From positions 1 to 9,413 of the forward strand of contig CAMLFI010000076.1 of assembly GCA_946479225.1 (NCBI GenBank): a stretch of 9,413 nucleotides of DNA, read 5' to 3'. The notes beneath the pieces were generated by a model. The model was not told the DNA's origin. It ran no database searches and saw only the letters and a program-made list of their open reading frames with translations. How positions within the stretch are numbered: position 1 is the stretch's first letter; each line of letters opens with the position of its first letter. Shown here piece by piece: positions 1 through 5,914 of the stretch. The position numbers and the translations under genes were made by a program. The DNA is from an uncultured Mucilaginibacter sp. (lineage in GTDB: Bacteria > Bacteroidota > Bacteroidia > Sphingobacteriales > Sphingobacteriaceae).

Positions 1-233
1 CATTCTTCTAAACCGGCAAGTATTTTATTCACTTCAATCAAAAAATACCTGCCAGCGTCGGTTAGCATTACCCTTTTATTGCTTCTGTTAAACAGGCGGG
101 CACCTAATTCATCCTCCAATTCCTTTATCTGCCTGCTTAACGGTGGTTGAGAAATAAAAAGGGCGTTAGCGGCGTTCCTGAAATGCAGGTGTTCTGCTAC
201 AGTTTTAAAGTAAATGAGGTGGCGAATTTCCAT
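1..233 (-). CDS. LysR-type transcriptional regulator, N-terminal part (cut by window edge)
   Basis: Seventy-seven codons read leftward from an ATG at 233-231 and run off the window, so only the DNA-binding part is visible. The translation starts MEIRHLIYFKTVAEHLHF, followed by an AA-x-ALFISQPPLSRQIKELE segment (about residues 21-40) and LGARLFNR (44-50). This is the standard LysR winged helix-turn-helix, in which the SQPPLSRQI helix contacts DNA. The effector-binding domain, normally about 200 further residues, lies outside the window, so the inducer cannot be guessed. LysR regulators commonly control a divergent neighbour and themselves from the shared intergenic region. Here the neighbour is the methyltransferase starting at 328, and a palindrome suited to a LysR dimer lies between them at 272-290. 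Family assignment is very safe; the target is inferred. Confidence 0.93.
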   Translation of the reverse strand, partial: MEIRHLIYFKTVAEHLHFRNAANALFISQPPLSRQIKELEDELGARLFNRSNKRVMLTDAGRYFLIEVNKILAGLEE

Positions 234-271
234 TTTAATGATACTTAATAGATATCAGTTATTGATAAAAT

Positions 272-290
272 TGATATTTTTCAAATATCA
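272..290. promoter_or_regulatory. Perfect palindrome, candidate LysR operator
   Basis: TGATATTT and AAATATCA are perfect inverted arms of 8 bp around a 3-nt centre (TTC). A T and an A stand symmetrically at 275 and 287, which fits the T-N11-A pattern of LysR recognition boxes. The site lies in the 94-bp gap between the divergent regulator and methyltransferase genes, directly upstream of, and probably overlapping, the -33 region of the methyltransferase promoter. Binding of the neighbouring regulator is inferred, not seen. Confidence 0.55.
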
Positions 291-300
291 TTAAAGCATT

Positions 301-308
301 TAGCTTTG
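301..308 (+). promoter_or_regulatory. Bacteroidota -7 element of the methyltransferase gene
   Basis: TAGCTTTG matches the Bacteroidota -7 consensus TAnnTTTG at every fixed position. Transcription would begin near 315, leaving a leader of only about 13 nt before the ATG at 328. The -33 element is poor: a T-run at 277-281 ends 19 nt upstream in place of TTTG. This could make the promoter dependent on an activator bound at the palindrome 272-290. Confidence 0.5.
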
Positions 309-327
309 GCGATATAAACACGACAAT

Positions 328-1050
328 ATGAGCACAGACTATTCAAGAAAAGCAGGGAATGATGAAATAAGGCATCGTTTTGATAACGATGTTGAACGAT
401 TTTCGAATTTAGATACGGGACAACTTACCACTATAGACGCTCCGCTTACCATGGAGTTATGTACTGAGGCCGCTAAATACATCAATCCGAATGCTAAAGA
501 TCTGCTTGACGTAGGGTGCGGGGCCGGTAACTATACGTTAAAAATGTTAAGCAAAATAAGCGATCTGAACTGCACACTTAATGATTTGAGCATGCCTATG
601 CTGTTAAGAGCCAAAGAGCGCGTAAGTGCAGAAACAACGGGCGAGGTAACTATTATTCAGGATGATATGCGCAAACTAACCCTGCCTGATCATAGTTTTG
701 ATGTTATTTTGGCGGCCGCAACGCTTCACCATTTGCGGGATAATGCGGATTGGGAAGCTGTATTTACCAATATGTACCGCATGCTTAAGCCCGGTGGCAG
801 TTTTTGGATATCAGACCTGATAACGCATTACTCTGAACCTCTTAATCGTTTGTTCCAACAAAGATACAGCGATTACCTGGACACCCTTGGCGGACCGGAA
901 TATCGGAAGAAAGTATTAGACTATGTTGCTTATGAGGATACGCCCAGATCAATAAACTACCAAACCGTCCTGTTAAAAAAAGTTGGATTTAAGCAGGTGG
1001 AGGTATTACATAAAAACTCATACTTCGCTGCTTTTGGCGGGGTTAAGTAA
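328..1050 (+). CDS. Class I SAM-dependent methyltransferase
   Basis: A 240-residue protein with a complete Rossmann-type methyltransferase fold. Glycine-rich motif I is DVGCGAGNY (61-69). An acidic residue expected to bind the SAM ribose lies in LNDLS (D86). QDDMR (111-115) is the adenine-contact loop, ATLHHL (131-136) is motif IV/V, and LKPGGSFWISD (about 153-163) is the post-motif strand typical of UbiE/Methyltransf_11/25-type enzymes. The substrate is not evident. The C-terminal part (about 164-240), aromatic and charged, probably caps the active site and sets specificity. There is no signal peptide, so it is cytoplasmic. The gene is monocistronic, divergent from a LysR-type regulator with a palindrome in between, which suggests induction by a small molecule. 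The 328 start fits the start of homologous folds and follows the -7 element closely. Small-molecule or natural-product methylation is as likely as macromolecule modification. Confidence 0.9.
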   Translation: MSTDYSRKAGNDEIRHRFDNDVERFSNLDTGQLTTIDAPLTMELCTEAAKYINPNAKDLLDVGCGAGNYTLKMLSKISDLNCTLNDLSMPMLLRAKERVSAETTGEVTIIQDDMRKLTLPDHSFDVILAAATLHHLRDNADWEAVFTNMYRMLKPGGSFWISDLITHYSEPLNRLFQQRYSDYLDTLGGPEYRKKVLDYVAYEDTPRSINYQTVLLKKVGFKQVEVLHKNSYFAAFGGVK

Positions 1051-1169
1051 GTTGGTAGATCATAGTTCATGGATGATAGTTCATGGTTGTTTTGGCATTC
1101 ATATCTGATCTGGCATTTCTAACTATTGGCTATGAACCATGAACTATGATCTATCAACCAAGAACTATG
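1051..1169. repeat. Intergenic cluster of inverted and direct 'catagttcatgg'-type repeats
   Basis: Positions 1051-1072 pair with 1137-1158 with one G/A difference (22-bp arms, 64-nt centre). The core CATAGTTCATGG is at 1061-1072, and a direct second copy (GATAGTTCATGG) is at 1075-1086. Inverted copies are CCATGAACTATG (1137-1148), GGCTATGAACC (1128-1138) and GAACTATG (1162-1169). Transcribed, it would form a long hairpin just after the methyltransferase stop codon. There is no ORF. It resembles interspersed intergenic repeats of the REP/MITE kind; that comparison is from general knowledge and copy number in the genome cannot be seen. There is no clear T-run, so it is not a classical intrinsic terminator, though it could protect the mRNA 3' end. 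Confidence 0.8.
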
Positions 1170-1217
1170 AAGTAACAAACAAAATTCCCATCTTCGGGCA
1201 CGAAAAAAAGAAACACA

Positions 1218-1499
1218 ATGATCAACGTAAACGAATATTTTGGCGGTACTGTAAAATCACTCGCCTACACATCGGCCGAAGGAAAATCAACCATTGGCGT
1301 AATTGAAAGCGGAGAATATGAATTTGGCACATCAAACCACGAAACCATGGTGGTAATTGAAGGCGAACTAATAGCATTACTTCCCGGCGAAACCGAGTGG
1401 AAAAGCTTTACAAACGGCCAGTCGTTTGAGGTGCCTGCCAATTCATCATTTAAAGTAAAAACCGCTACCCAGAGTTCATATCTGTGTAAATACAAATAA
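1218..1499 (+). CDS. ppnP: Pyrimidine/purine nucleoside phosphorylase (PpnP, YaiE/DUF1255)
   Basis: The 93-residue protein matches the PpnP family (formerly YaiE, UPF0345/DUF1255) over its whole length, which is about 93-95 residues in the family. The N-terminus has NEYFGGTVKSL (5-15). The middle has IGVIESGEYEFGTSNHETM and the cupin-like VIEGELIALLPGETEW. The C-terminus is SSYLCKYK, the counterpart of the SYLCRY ending of the E. coli protein. PpnP is a small cupin-fold enzyme that splits many purine and pyrimidine nucleosides with phosphate into the base and ribose 1-phosphate, serving nucleoside salvage in the cytoplasm. The start at 1218 is preceded by a purine-rich stretch (GAAAAAAAGAAA, 1202-1213) and gives the expected N-terminus. 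It stands alone; no other salvage gene is adjacent, and the only related gene in the window is the distant uridine kinase. Confidence 0.95.
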   Translation: MINVNEYFGGTVKSLAYTSAEGKSTIGVIESGEYEFGTSNHETMVVIEGELIALLPGETEWKSFTNGQSFEVPANSSFKVKTATQSSYLCKYK

Positions 1500-1590
1500 A
1501 GACAGTTGACGATGTAATTTTTGTCGCACATTTTAATCTAAATACAACAGGGGTTATTAACTTACCTGTTTAAAATTAAAAATTACATCA

Positions 1591-1920
1591 ATGGATACTT
1601 CATTAGTTACTACAGCTAACTCGCTTGAGGGTTACAAAATTGTTAAACAATTAGGCGTTGTACGCGGTGTTACCGTACGCAGCCGCAGCGCGCTTGGCAA
1701 TATTGCAGGCGGTTTTCAATCGCTGTTTGGTGGCAGGCTTTCTATCTACGTAGAACTTTGCGAAAATACCCGCCAGGAAGCTTATCAGTTGCTGATAGAG
1801 CATGCCCGGGTTATGGGAGCTAATGCTATTATAGCGATGCGATATGATGCCAACGAAATAATGCAGGGTATAACAGAAGTGCTGGCCTACGGCACAGCTG
1901 TGGTAGTTGAAAAAGAATAA
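1591..1920 (+). CDS. YbjQ family (UPF0145/DUF74) protein, putative heavy-metal-binding
   Basis: A 109-residue protein with the complete YbjQ pattern. It shows EGYKIVKQLGVVRGVTVRSRS (13-33), the central GNIAGGFQSLFGGRLSIYVELCENTRQEAY (36-65), and the closing GANAIIAMRYDANEI (76-90) with a final strand GTAVVVEKE. The usual family length is 100-110 residues. Members form a homopentameric alpha/beta barrel. Databases call them putative heavy-metal-binding, but the cellular role is not established. The single cysteine (C57) is conserved-looking and lies in the central helix. No signal peptide, so cytoplasmic. It is 91 nt downstream of ppnP and may be read through from it or have its own promoter: TAATTTTTG at 1515-1523 differs from the -7 consensus by one inserted T. 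A strong terminator follows the stop codon directly. Confidence 0.93.
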   Translation: MDTSLVTTANSLEGYKIVKQLGVVRGVTVRSRSALGNIAGGFQSLFGGRLSIYVELCENTRQEAYQLLIEHARVMGANAIIAMRYDANEIMQGITEVLAYGTAVVVEKE

Positions 1921-1924
1921 TCTT

Positions 1925-1964
1925 AAAAAACACCGGCGTTCCAAAAATTGCCGGTGTTTTTTTT
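1925..1964 (+). terminator. Intrinsic terminator after the YbjQ gene
   Basis: CACCGGC (1931-1937) pairs with GCCGGTG (1950-1956) around a 12-nt loop. The stem is extended by six A's (1925-1930) facing six T's, and the T-run continues to 1964. It starts 5 nt after the stop codon at 1920. The A/T flanks make it usable in both directions, but no gene approaches from the right. Confidence 0.92.
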
Positions 1965-2198
1965 CACTGTAGCCCTCAGAAGGAGCTGCTAAGTGCAACA
2001 GCTTTTGCTTTTTTTCATTGTAAATTATATTTCCGGCTGGCTGTGGCGAGCTTTATTATAGCTTCTGGTTATAATATTTACATCCAACAAGTAACTAGTT
2101 TTCCACAAATTGCAAAAAACAGCCCTAAAAGGGGTCTTTTTTAACATTTTTTTGAATAACTTTTGGCTAACAGGTTGTACATGTTAATAACAATACAT
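1965..2198. other. Non-coding stretch upstream of the small-protein promoter
   Basis: About 230 AT-rich bases without a credible gene. Two weak secondary structures are visible. AGCTG/CAGCT (1984-1988 and 1999-2003) is followed by TTTTGC and a seven-T run to 2015. A hairpin at 2114-2142 is listed separately. A small non-coding transcript is possible but I see no complete promoter for one. The open reading frame on the minus strand at 1651-1998 is a shadow of the YbjQ gene and its terminator. Confidence 0.5.
2114..2142. terminator. Weak hairpin flanked by A- and T-runs, possible terminator or attenuator
   Basis: CCCT (2123-2126) pairs with AGGG (2130-2133) around AAA. The arms extend outward with a G/G and a C/C mismatch to six A's (2114-2119) opposite six T's (2137-2142). 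The shape is that of a bidirectional terminator, but the stable stem is only 4 bp and no gene ends just before it on either strand. It may insulate the promoter at 2175-2206, or end an unseen small RNA. Low confidence. Confidence 0.3.
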
Positions 2199-2206
2199 TA
2201 TGTTTG
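2175..2206 (+). promoter_or_regulatory. Bacteroidota-type promoter of the 71-residue protein gene
   Basis: TTG at 2175-2177 and TATGTTTG at 2199-2206 (exact TAnnTTTG) are separated by 21 nt, which is within the usual Bacteroidota spacing for the -33/-7 pair. Transcription should start near 2213, giving a leader of about 50 nt that is rich in A and T. The -7 element is part of the perfect 10-bp palindrome TTTGTACAAA (2203-2212), which could also be an operator. This is one of the two best promoters in the window. Confidence 0.7.
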
Positions 2207-2263
2207 TACAAACAATTATTACCTACAAGAGTTAAACTTTTTTAAAACAATTAAAAACTTATC

Positions 2264-2479
2264 ATGGCAACACCTACAAGTGGCGGCATTACCGCCTATT
2301 CAGTGAAGACAAAAACCAAGAATGTACCAATGATCAATCCTGTTATTGATGTAAAATCAGGCAGGTACATTGCAACAGGTACTGATGGTTCAGGAAACAA
2401 AATGGCTGCAATAATGAGCAAAGCTACAGCAGAAGGCCATATCAGCAGTGGTGCCGCCAAAAAAGGAAGCGGCTGGTAA
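2264..2479 (+). CDS. Small basic protein of unknown function, 71 residues
   Basis: I do not recognise a named family. The protein is short, glycine-, lysine- and threonine-rich and clearly basic. It begins MATPTSGGITAYSVKTKTKNVPM (1-23). A central part reads VIDVKSGRYIATGTDGSGNKMAAIMSKATAEGHI (about 28-61), and it ends GAAKKGSGW. There is no signal peptide, transmembrane segment or cysteine, so it should be a soluble cytoplasmic protein. Coding character is good: an own promoter (2175-2206), a 50-nt leader, an ATG start and a strong terminator 29 nt after the stop codon make a compact single-gene unit of the sort seen for abundant small proteins. The basic SVKTKTKN and KKGSGW ends could contact nucleic acid or the ribosome, but that is only a guess. 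My impression is that similar short proteins occur in other Sphingobacteria; a search is needed to confirm it. Confidence 0.8.
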   Translation: MATPTSGGITAYSVKTKTKNVPMINPVIDVKSGRYIATGTDGSGNKMAAIMSKATAEGHISSGAAKKGSGW

Positions 2480-2508
2480 ACAAAATTTACCGCTAAGCCA
2501 AAAGGCAT

Positions 2509-2548
2509 CAAGGCAGAATTCTTAATCAGAATTCTGCCTTGTTTTTTT
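2509..2548 (+). terminator. Strong intrinsic terminator of the small-protein gene
   Basis: A perfect 13-bp stem (CAAGGCAGAATTC at 2509-2521 against 2529-2541), a 7-nt loop and a run of seven T's (2542-2548). This is the most convincing terminator in the window and it defines the small-protein gene as a single-gene transcript. Confidence 0.96.
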
Positions 2549-2620
2549 ACCGAATTTTCTTTTTTGCAACATGCTCCTCAAAAAGTTACGCAACATTGCA
2601 TACTATAATTTGTAAAAAAA

Positions 2621-2643
2621 TGTTAAAATAGCATGTTTTAACA
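2621..2643. promoter_or_regulatory. Perfect inverted repeat upstream of the MG2/plug gene, candidate operator
   Basis: TGTTAAAA (2621-2628) and TTTTAACA (2636-2643) are perfect 8-bp inverted arms with a 7-nt spacer. A second small inverted repeat, ACACC/GGTGT (2641-2645 and 2651-2655), overlaps its right end. A near-match to the -7 element, TATATTTA, sits at 2664-2671, so the repeat lies where a regulator could act on the -33 region. No TTTG-type -33 element is evident. The regulator is unknown and chance palindromes are common in AT-rich DNA. Confidence 0.35.
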
Positions 2644-2697
2644 CCTGCCCGGTGTAACTTATCTATATTTAACCAGTTTTATTCGTCAAATTGCAAA

Positions 2698-5466
2698 ATG
2701 AACCTTAAGAGATTTACTTTTTCACTGTCGCTGTTTTTGGTAGCCGCTTTATCGGCATTTTCGCAAACCGATTCAATTCCTTTAAAAACAATTGCACAAA
2801 AAACCGCCGAATACAATGGTGCATACCCGGTGGAAAAGGTTTACCTGCATTTTGATAAACCATACTACGCTGTGGGCGACACTATTTGGTTTAAAGCCTA
2901 CGTTACAACTGATAGTTACGGCGATTTAAAGCAACGGGTGCCTTCTACCCTAAGCAATGTTGTGTATGTTGATGTAATAAATAAAGACACTGTTGTGCAA
3001 AAGCTAAAATTAGCCGTTACCAAGGGTGTGGCCTTTGGTAATATAGGTATAACTAAATTGCGGTATAAGCAAGGGAACTACCAAATAAGGGCCTACACTA
3101 AATGGATGCGTAATTTTGATGCGGCCTACTTTTTCGACAAAACAATAAGTATAGGCGACGCGATCAATAAAAATATTCTTACAAATATTTCACTAACATC
3201 ATCTGCACAAAATAACACGGCGAAAGTAATGGCACGCCTTAATTACCGCAATATTGACGGTAGCGCCATTGCCGGCAAAAAGGTAAGCTGGAAAGTGCAG
3301 ACGAAAAGTGATGAAGTATTAGAAAAAGGCAAGGCTACAACTGACGCTAATGGTTATATAAACGTAAGCTTCAATACCAGTAAAATCTCTGAACTATCAA
3401 CAAGCGATCTGATTACCGAAATAGACGCAAACCCAAAGGAGATAACCAACCAATTTTCGTTAAAAGGCACCGCGGCCCCAATGGATGTTCAGTTCTTTCC
3501 GGAAGGCGGCGAACTAATTGAAGGCGTGGCGGGCAAAGTAGCCTTTAAAGCCATAGCGCCAAGCGGTATGGGTGTAGATATTAAAGGCACAATTGTCGAT
3601 AACAGTGGTGCTACGGTTGCCAATTTTTCCTCGCAGCATTTAGGTATGGGCACACTTACTCTCACTCCTGCTGCAGGTAAAACCTATAAAGCTATTGTAA
3701 CATTTGCCGATGGATCTAAAAGTACTTACGATCTGCCCAAGGCAAGCGCTCAGGACATTACTATAAACGTGGTAACTGTATCGCCGCAGCGTATAGTGAT
3801 AAACTTGTTATGCAATGATGCCTATCTTCAAAAAAACAGGGGTAAACACTTCTACATTGTCGCCCAAAATGGGCAAGCTATTTTTTATGCAGCACAAACA
3901 ACAGCCGGGTTAAACGCTACTACATACCCTTTATCAATAACTAATAAATTACCATCAGGCGTGGCCAAAATAAGCGTTTTGAGTAGCAACGGCGATGCCT
4001 TGTCAGAGCGACTTGTTTTTATTAATAAGCCCGACGACCAACTATCGCTTACGCTAACTACCCCGAAAACTGTTTACACAGGTCGCGATAACGTAGTAAT
4101 GAACGTATCTGCAAAAAATGTGGATAAGCCTGTGGCTGCCGACTTGTCGGTTACAGTGATTGATGAAACCAAGGTACCGTATGATGAAAGTTCTGAAACA
4201 ACCATTTTAACTCATTTGCTATTAACTTCTGATCTGAAAGGGTATATAGAAAAGCCTAATTATTATTTTAACAACCCAACAGATCAAACCAATTCTGATC
4301 TGGATGCTTTGATGCTTACTCAAGGATATAGGCGAATTGTATATAAAGATATTGCTGCTAATAAATTACCTCCGGGTATAAAATTTCAACCGGAAGACGG
4401 TATAACCATATCCGGTAGCTTGCGCACATCGTCGGGTTTGCCGATAAACCGTGGAAATGTTAACCTAGAAATAAAGGACAGGCGTTTATCAGTAAATACA
4501 ACCACCAACACTGTTGGAGAGTTTACTTTCTCTAAGCTATATTTTCCCGATTCGTTACAAGCTGTTGTAAGCGCTAAAGGGAATGCCAACAGCGGGAACT
4601 ATATGATATTAGTAAACCATGATTCTTTTCAGCCTATCACTGCAAGTATTAACGCGCCTGCAGCATTTATAAACATAGATAGTGCGATGCGTCCGTATTT
4701 GCTGAACAGCAAAAAGATTGCTGATAACTCGCGCGTATTAGGAGAGGTAACCGTACGTTCTACTGCAGTGTCAAAAGTTCAAAAAGCCAGTCACACAGAT
4801 AATTCGTCGCTTTCGGGGTTAGCTTTAATGGCAGATCATACGCTTGATGGTGCCATGTTTGCCGCTTGCGCCACTTTGTCTGACTGCCTGCAAGGCATGG
4901 GCGGATTAACTTTTGACATGCAGACTCAAAGTTTGCAGATTAATCGTTACGTTATGCAGGGCGACAAACGACCGGTAGCCATCTACCTAAACAACACAAT
5001 GGTTGATTTTAATACCTTGCGCACCATTGATCCTAAAACGGTTGAGTCTGTAGAGGTTTTTTTAAATGATGGCGTTAGCAGTATTAACCGCATGAGCGGT
5101 ACAAACGGGGTTGTTGTTGTTAACTCTAAAAAGATTGAAAGAGTTAAAATGTCCAAAGACCAAATAGCGGCTGCATTGGACGATCTTATGCCTGCCAACA
5201 GCGGCGTTAAAATAAAGCCCAGCGGTTTTAGCGCAGCACGAACCTTTTACAGTCCACGTTATGATGTATCAAAAGACTCGGCTATTGGCGGCGATTTACG
5301 TACCACTGTTTATTGGAACCCAAGAGTAAATACCGACGCCGCTACAGGAGCCGCCACATTTGACTTTTTTAATGCAGACGGAAAAGGAAGTTACAGGGCT
5401 ATAATTGAAGGATTTGACGCCGACGGAAACATCGGTCGGGCGGTTTATCGGTATAAAGTTCAATAG
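2698..5466 (+). CDS. Secreted macroglobulin-like (MG2) protein with TonB-receptor plug-like domain, no barrel
   Basis: A 922-residue exported protein. Residues 1-22 are a signal peptide (basic MNLKR, hydrophobic core, cleavage expected after AFS). PVEKVYLHFDKPYYAVGDTIWFKAYV (44-69) opens an MG2-type macroglobulin domain to about 150. An Ig/MG-like domain spans about 176-245, and DVQFFPEGGELIEGVAGKVAFKA (about 262-285) opens another. A carboxypeptidase-regulatory-like domain is at about 568-630. LGEVTVRS (about 681) resembles the strand leading into TonB-receptor plugs, and about 731-811 resembles a plug domain, with VAIYLNNTMVD, DPKTVESVEVF and GTNGVVVVNSKK. The last 70 residues form a beta-rich domain. 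A real receptor would continue with a barrel of 500 or more residues; none follows, so it is not a transporter. Such proteins recur in Bacteroidota, probably on the outer membrane or in the periplasm; their role is not established. Two cysteines, C724 and C730, could form a disulfide before the plug. Confidence 0.88.
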   Translation: MNLKRFTFSLSLFLVAALSAFSQTDSIPLKTIAQKTAEYNGAYPVEKVYLHFDKPYYAVGDTIWFKAYVTTDSYGDLKQRVPSTLSNVVYVDVINKDTVVQKLKLAVTKGVAFGNIGITKLRYKQGNYQIRAYTKWMRNFDAAYFFDKTISIGDAINKNILTNISLTSSAQNNTAKVMARLNYRNIDGSAIAGKKVSWKVQTKSDEVLEKGKATTDANGYINVSFNTSKISELSTSDLITEIDANPKEITNQFSLKGTAAPMDVQFFPEGGELIEGVAGKVAFKAIAPSGMGVDIKGTIVDNSGATVANFSSQHLGMGTLTLTPAAGKTYKAIVTFADGSKSTYDLPKASAQDITINVVTVSPQRIVINLLCNDAYLQKNRGKHFYIVAQNGQAIFYAAQTTAGLNATTYPLSITNKLPSGVAKISVLSSNGDALSERLVFINKPDDQLSLTLTTPKTVYTGRDNVVMNVSAKNVDKPVAADLSVTVIDETKVPYDESSETTILTHLLLTSDLKGYIEKPNYYFNNPTDQTNSDLDALMLTQGYRRIVYKDIAANKLPPGIKFQPEDGITISGSLRTSSGLPINRGNVNLEIKDRRLSVNTTTNTVGEFTFSKLYFPDSLQAVVSAKGNANSGNYMILVNHDSFQPITASINAPAAFINIDSAMRPYLLNSKKIADNSRVLGEVTVRSTAVSKVQKASHTDNSSLSGLALMADHTLDGAMFAACATLSDCLQGMGGLTFDMQTQSLQINRYVMQGDKRPVAIYLNNTMVDFNTLRTIDPKTVESVEVFLNDGVSSINRMSGTNGVVVVNSKKIERVKMSKDQIAAALDDLMPANSGVKIKPSGFSAARTFYSPRYDVSKDSAIGGDLRTTVYWNPRVNTDAATGAATFDFFNADGKGSYRAIIEGFDADGNIGRAVYRYKVQ

Positions 5467-5473
5467 ATATTGT

Positions 5474-5509
5474 TTATAACAGTAAGGGTTTATGCTCTTA
5501 CTGTTATAA
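5474..5509. terminator. Hairpin shared by two convergent genes
   Basis: A perfect 13-bp inverted repeat (TTATAACAGTAAG at 5474-5486 against 5497-5509) with a 10-nt loop. It begins 7 nt after the plus-strand stop codon and includes the stop codon of the minus-strand YciI-like gene (5504-5506). There is no T-run on either side, so it may act as a weak bidirectional terminator or as an end-protecting hairpin. The stem is mostly A/T with a few G/C pairs. Confidence 0.65.
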
Positions 5510-5791
5510 TTCTGCTACTCTTGCAGGCTTCACATCTACGGTTTCCCATACTCCCTGGGTAACATAGGGCTCGGCGCTTTTCCAGGCATTTAATTCTTCT
5601 TCTGTTTCAAACTGAAGAAACATCACAGAACCTACAGCATTTCCTTCTTCATTTAAAATAGCAGCAGCACTTATTAGGTTGCCTGCAGCTTTGGTAGCGC
5701 GGGCAAAATCAAGATGATGAGGCCTTACGTTTAGCCGGCGCTGTACAGCGCCCTCATCCGTAAAATCATATCCGGTTACAATATATTGCAT
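5504..5791 (-). CDS. YciI-like (YCII-related) family protein
   Basis: A 95-residue protein with the dimeric ferredoxin-like alpha/beta fold expected of YCII-related proteins. It opens with MQYIVTGYDFTDEGAVQRRLNVRPHHLDF (R23, H25 and H26, matching the R-x-x-H-L part of the family). A central hairpin AAAILNEEGNAVGSVMFLQFETEEELNAW follows, then EPYVTQGVWETVDVKPARV, in the place of the usual DPF/Y-x-x-x-G segment near the end. Family members are 90-100 residues. Characterised relatives include dechlorinating and degradative enzymes with a His-Asp pair, but most have no known reaction, and the substrate here is unknown. It is cytoplasmic and monocistronic. It is divergent from galK across 123 bp, without an obvious shared operator, and converges on the MG2/plug gene, with which it shares a hairpin. 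Confidence 0.88.
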   Translation of the reverse strand: MQYIVTGYDFTDEGAVQRRLNVRPHHLDFARATKAAGNLISAAAILNEEGNAVGSVMFLQFETEEELNAWKSAEPYVTQGVWETVDVKPARVAEL

Positions 5792-5914
5792 GTTAATTTT
5801 ATTTAAGCTATTGTTGTGAACAAACCAAAGCTTTAAGGTGTTTTTATTAAAGCAATATTAAAATAAATAGTGTAATAATTACAATATTTGCCTGCCCCAA
5901 ACAAAACACGGTAA
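5792..5914. promoter_or_regulatory. Divergent promoter region between YciI-like gene and galK
   Basis: An AT-rich 123-bp gap that must hold both promoters. On the plus strand AATATTTG (5883-5890) differs from TAnnTTTG at one position and would place the galK start of transcription near 5897, about 18 nt before its ATG. No good -33 element is visible, and I see no convincing galactose operator. On the minus strand no clear -7 element is present. Confidence 0.35.

Noticed and set aside
1051..1169. CRISPR array
   Set aside because: The repeats are short, in both orientations and unevenly spaced, with no spacers of constant length and no cas gene. They form a hairpin, not an array.
1546..1570. 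Hairpin AACAGG/CCTGTT between ppnP and the YbjQ gene as a terminator or riboswitch
   Set aside because: The stem is only 6 bp, the loop is 13 nt, and no T-run follows. Nothing else resembles a known aptamer.
1651..1998. Open frame of 115 codons on the minus strand
   Set aside because: It lies antisense to the YbjQ gene and its terminator, with a composition unlike real proteins. The plus strand gives a full-length family match.
2698..5466. Full TonB-dependent outer-membrane receptor
   Set aside because: The plug-like part is followed by about 110 residues, not a 22-strand barrel, and there is no TonB box after the signal peptide.
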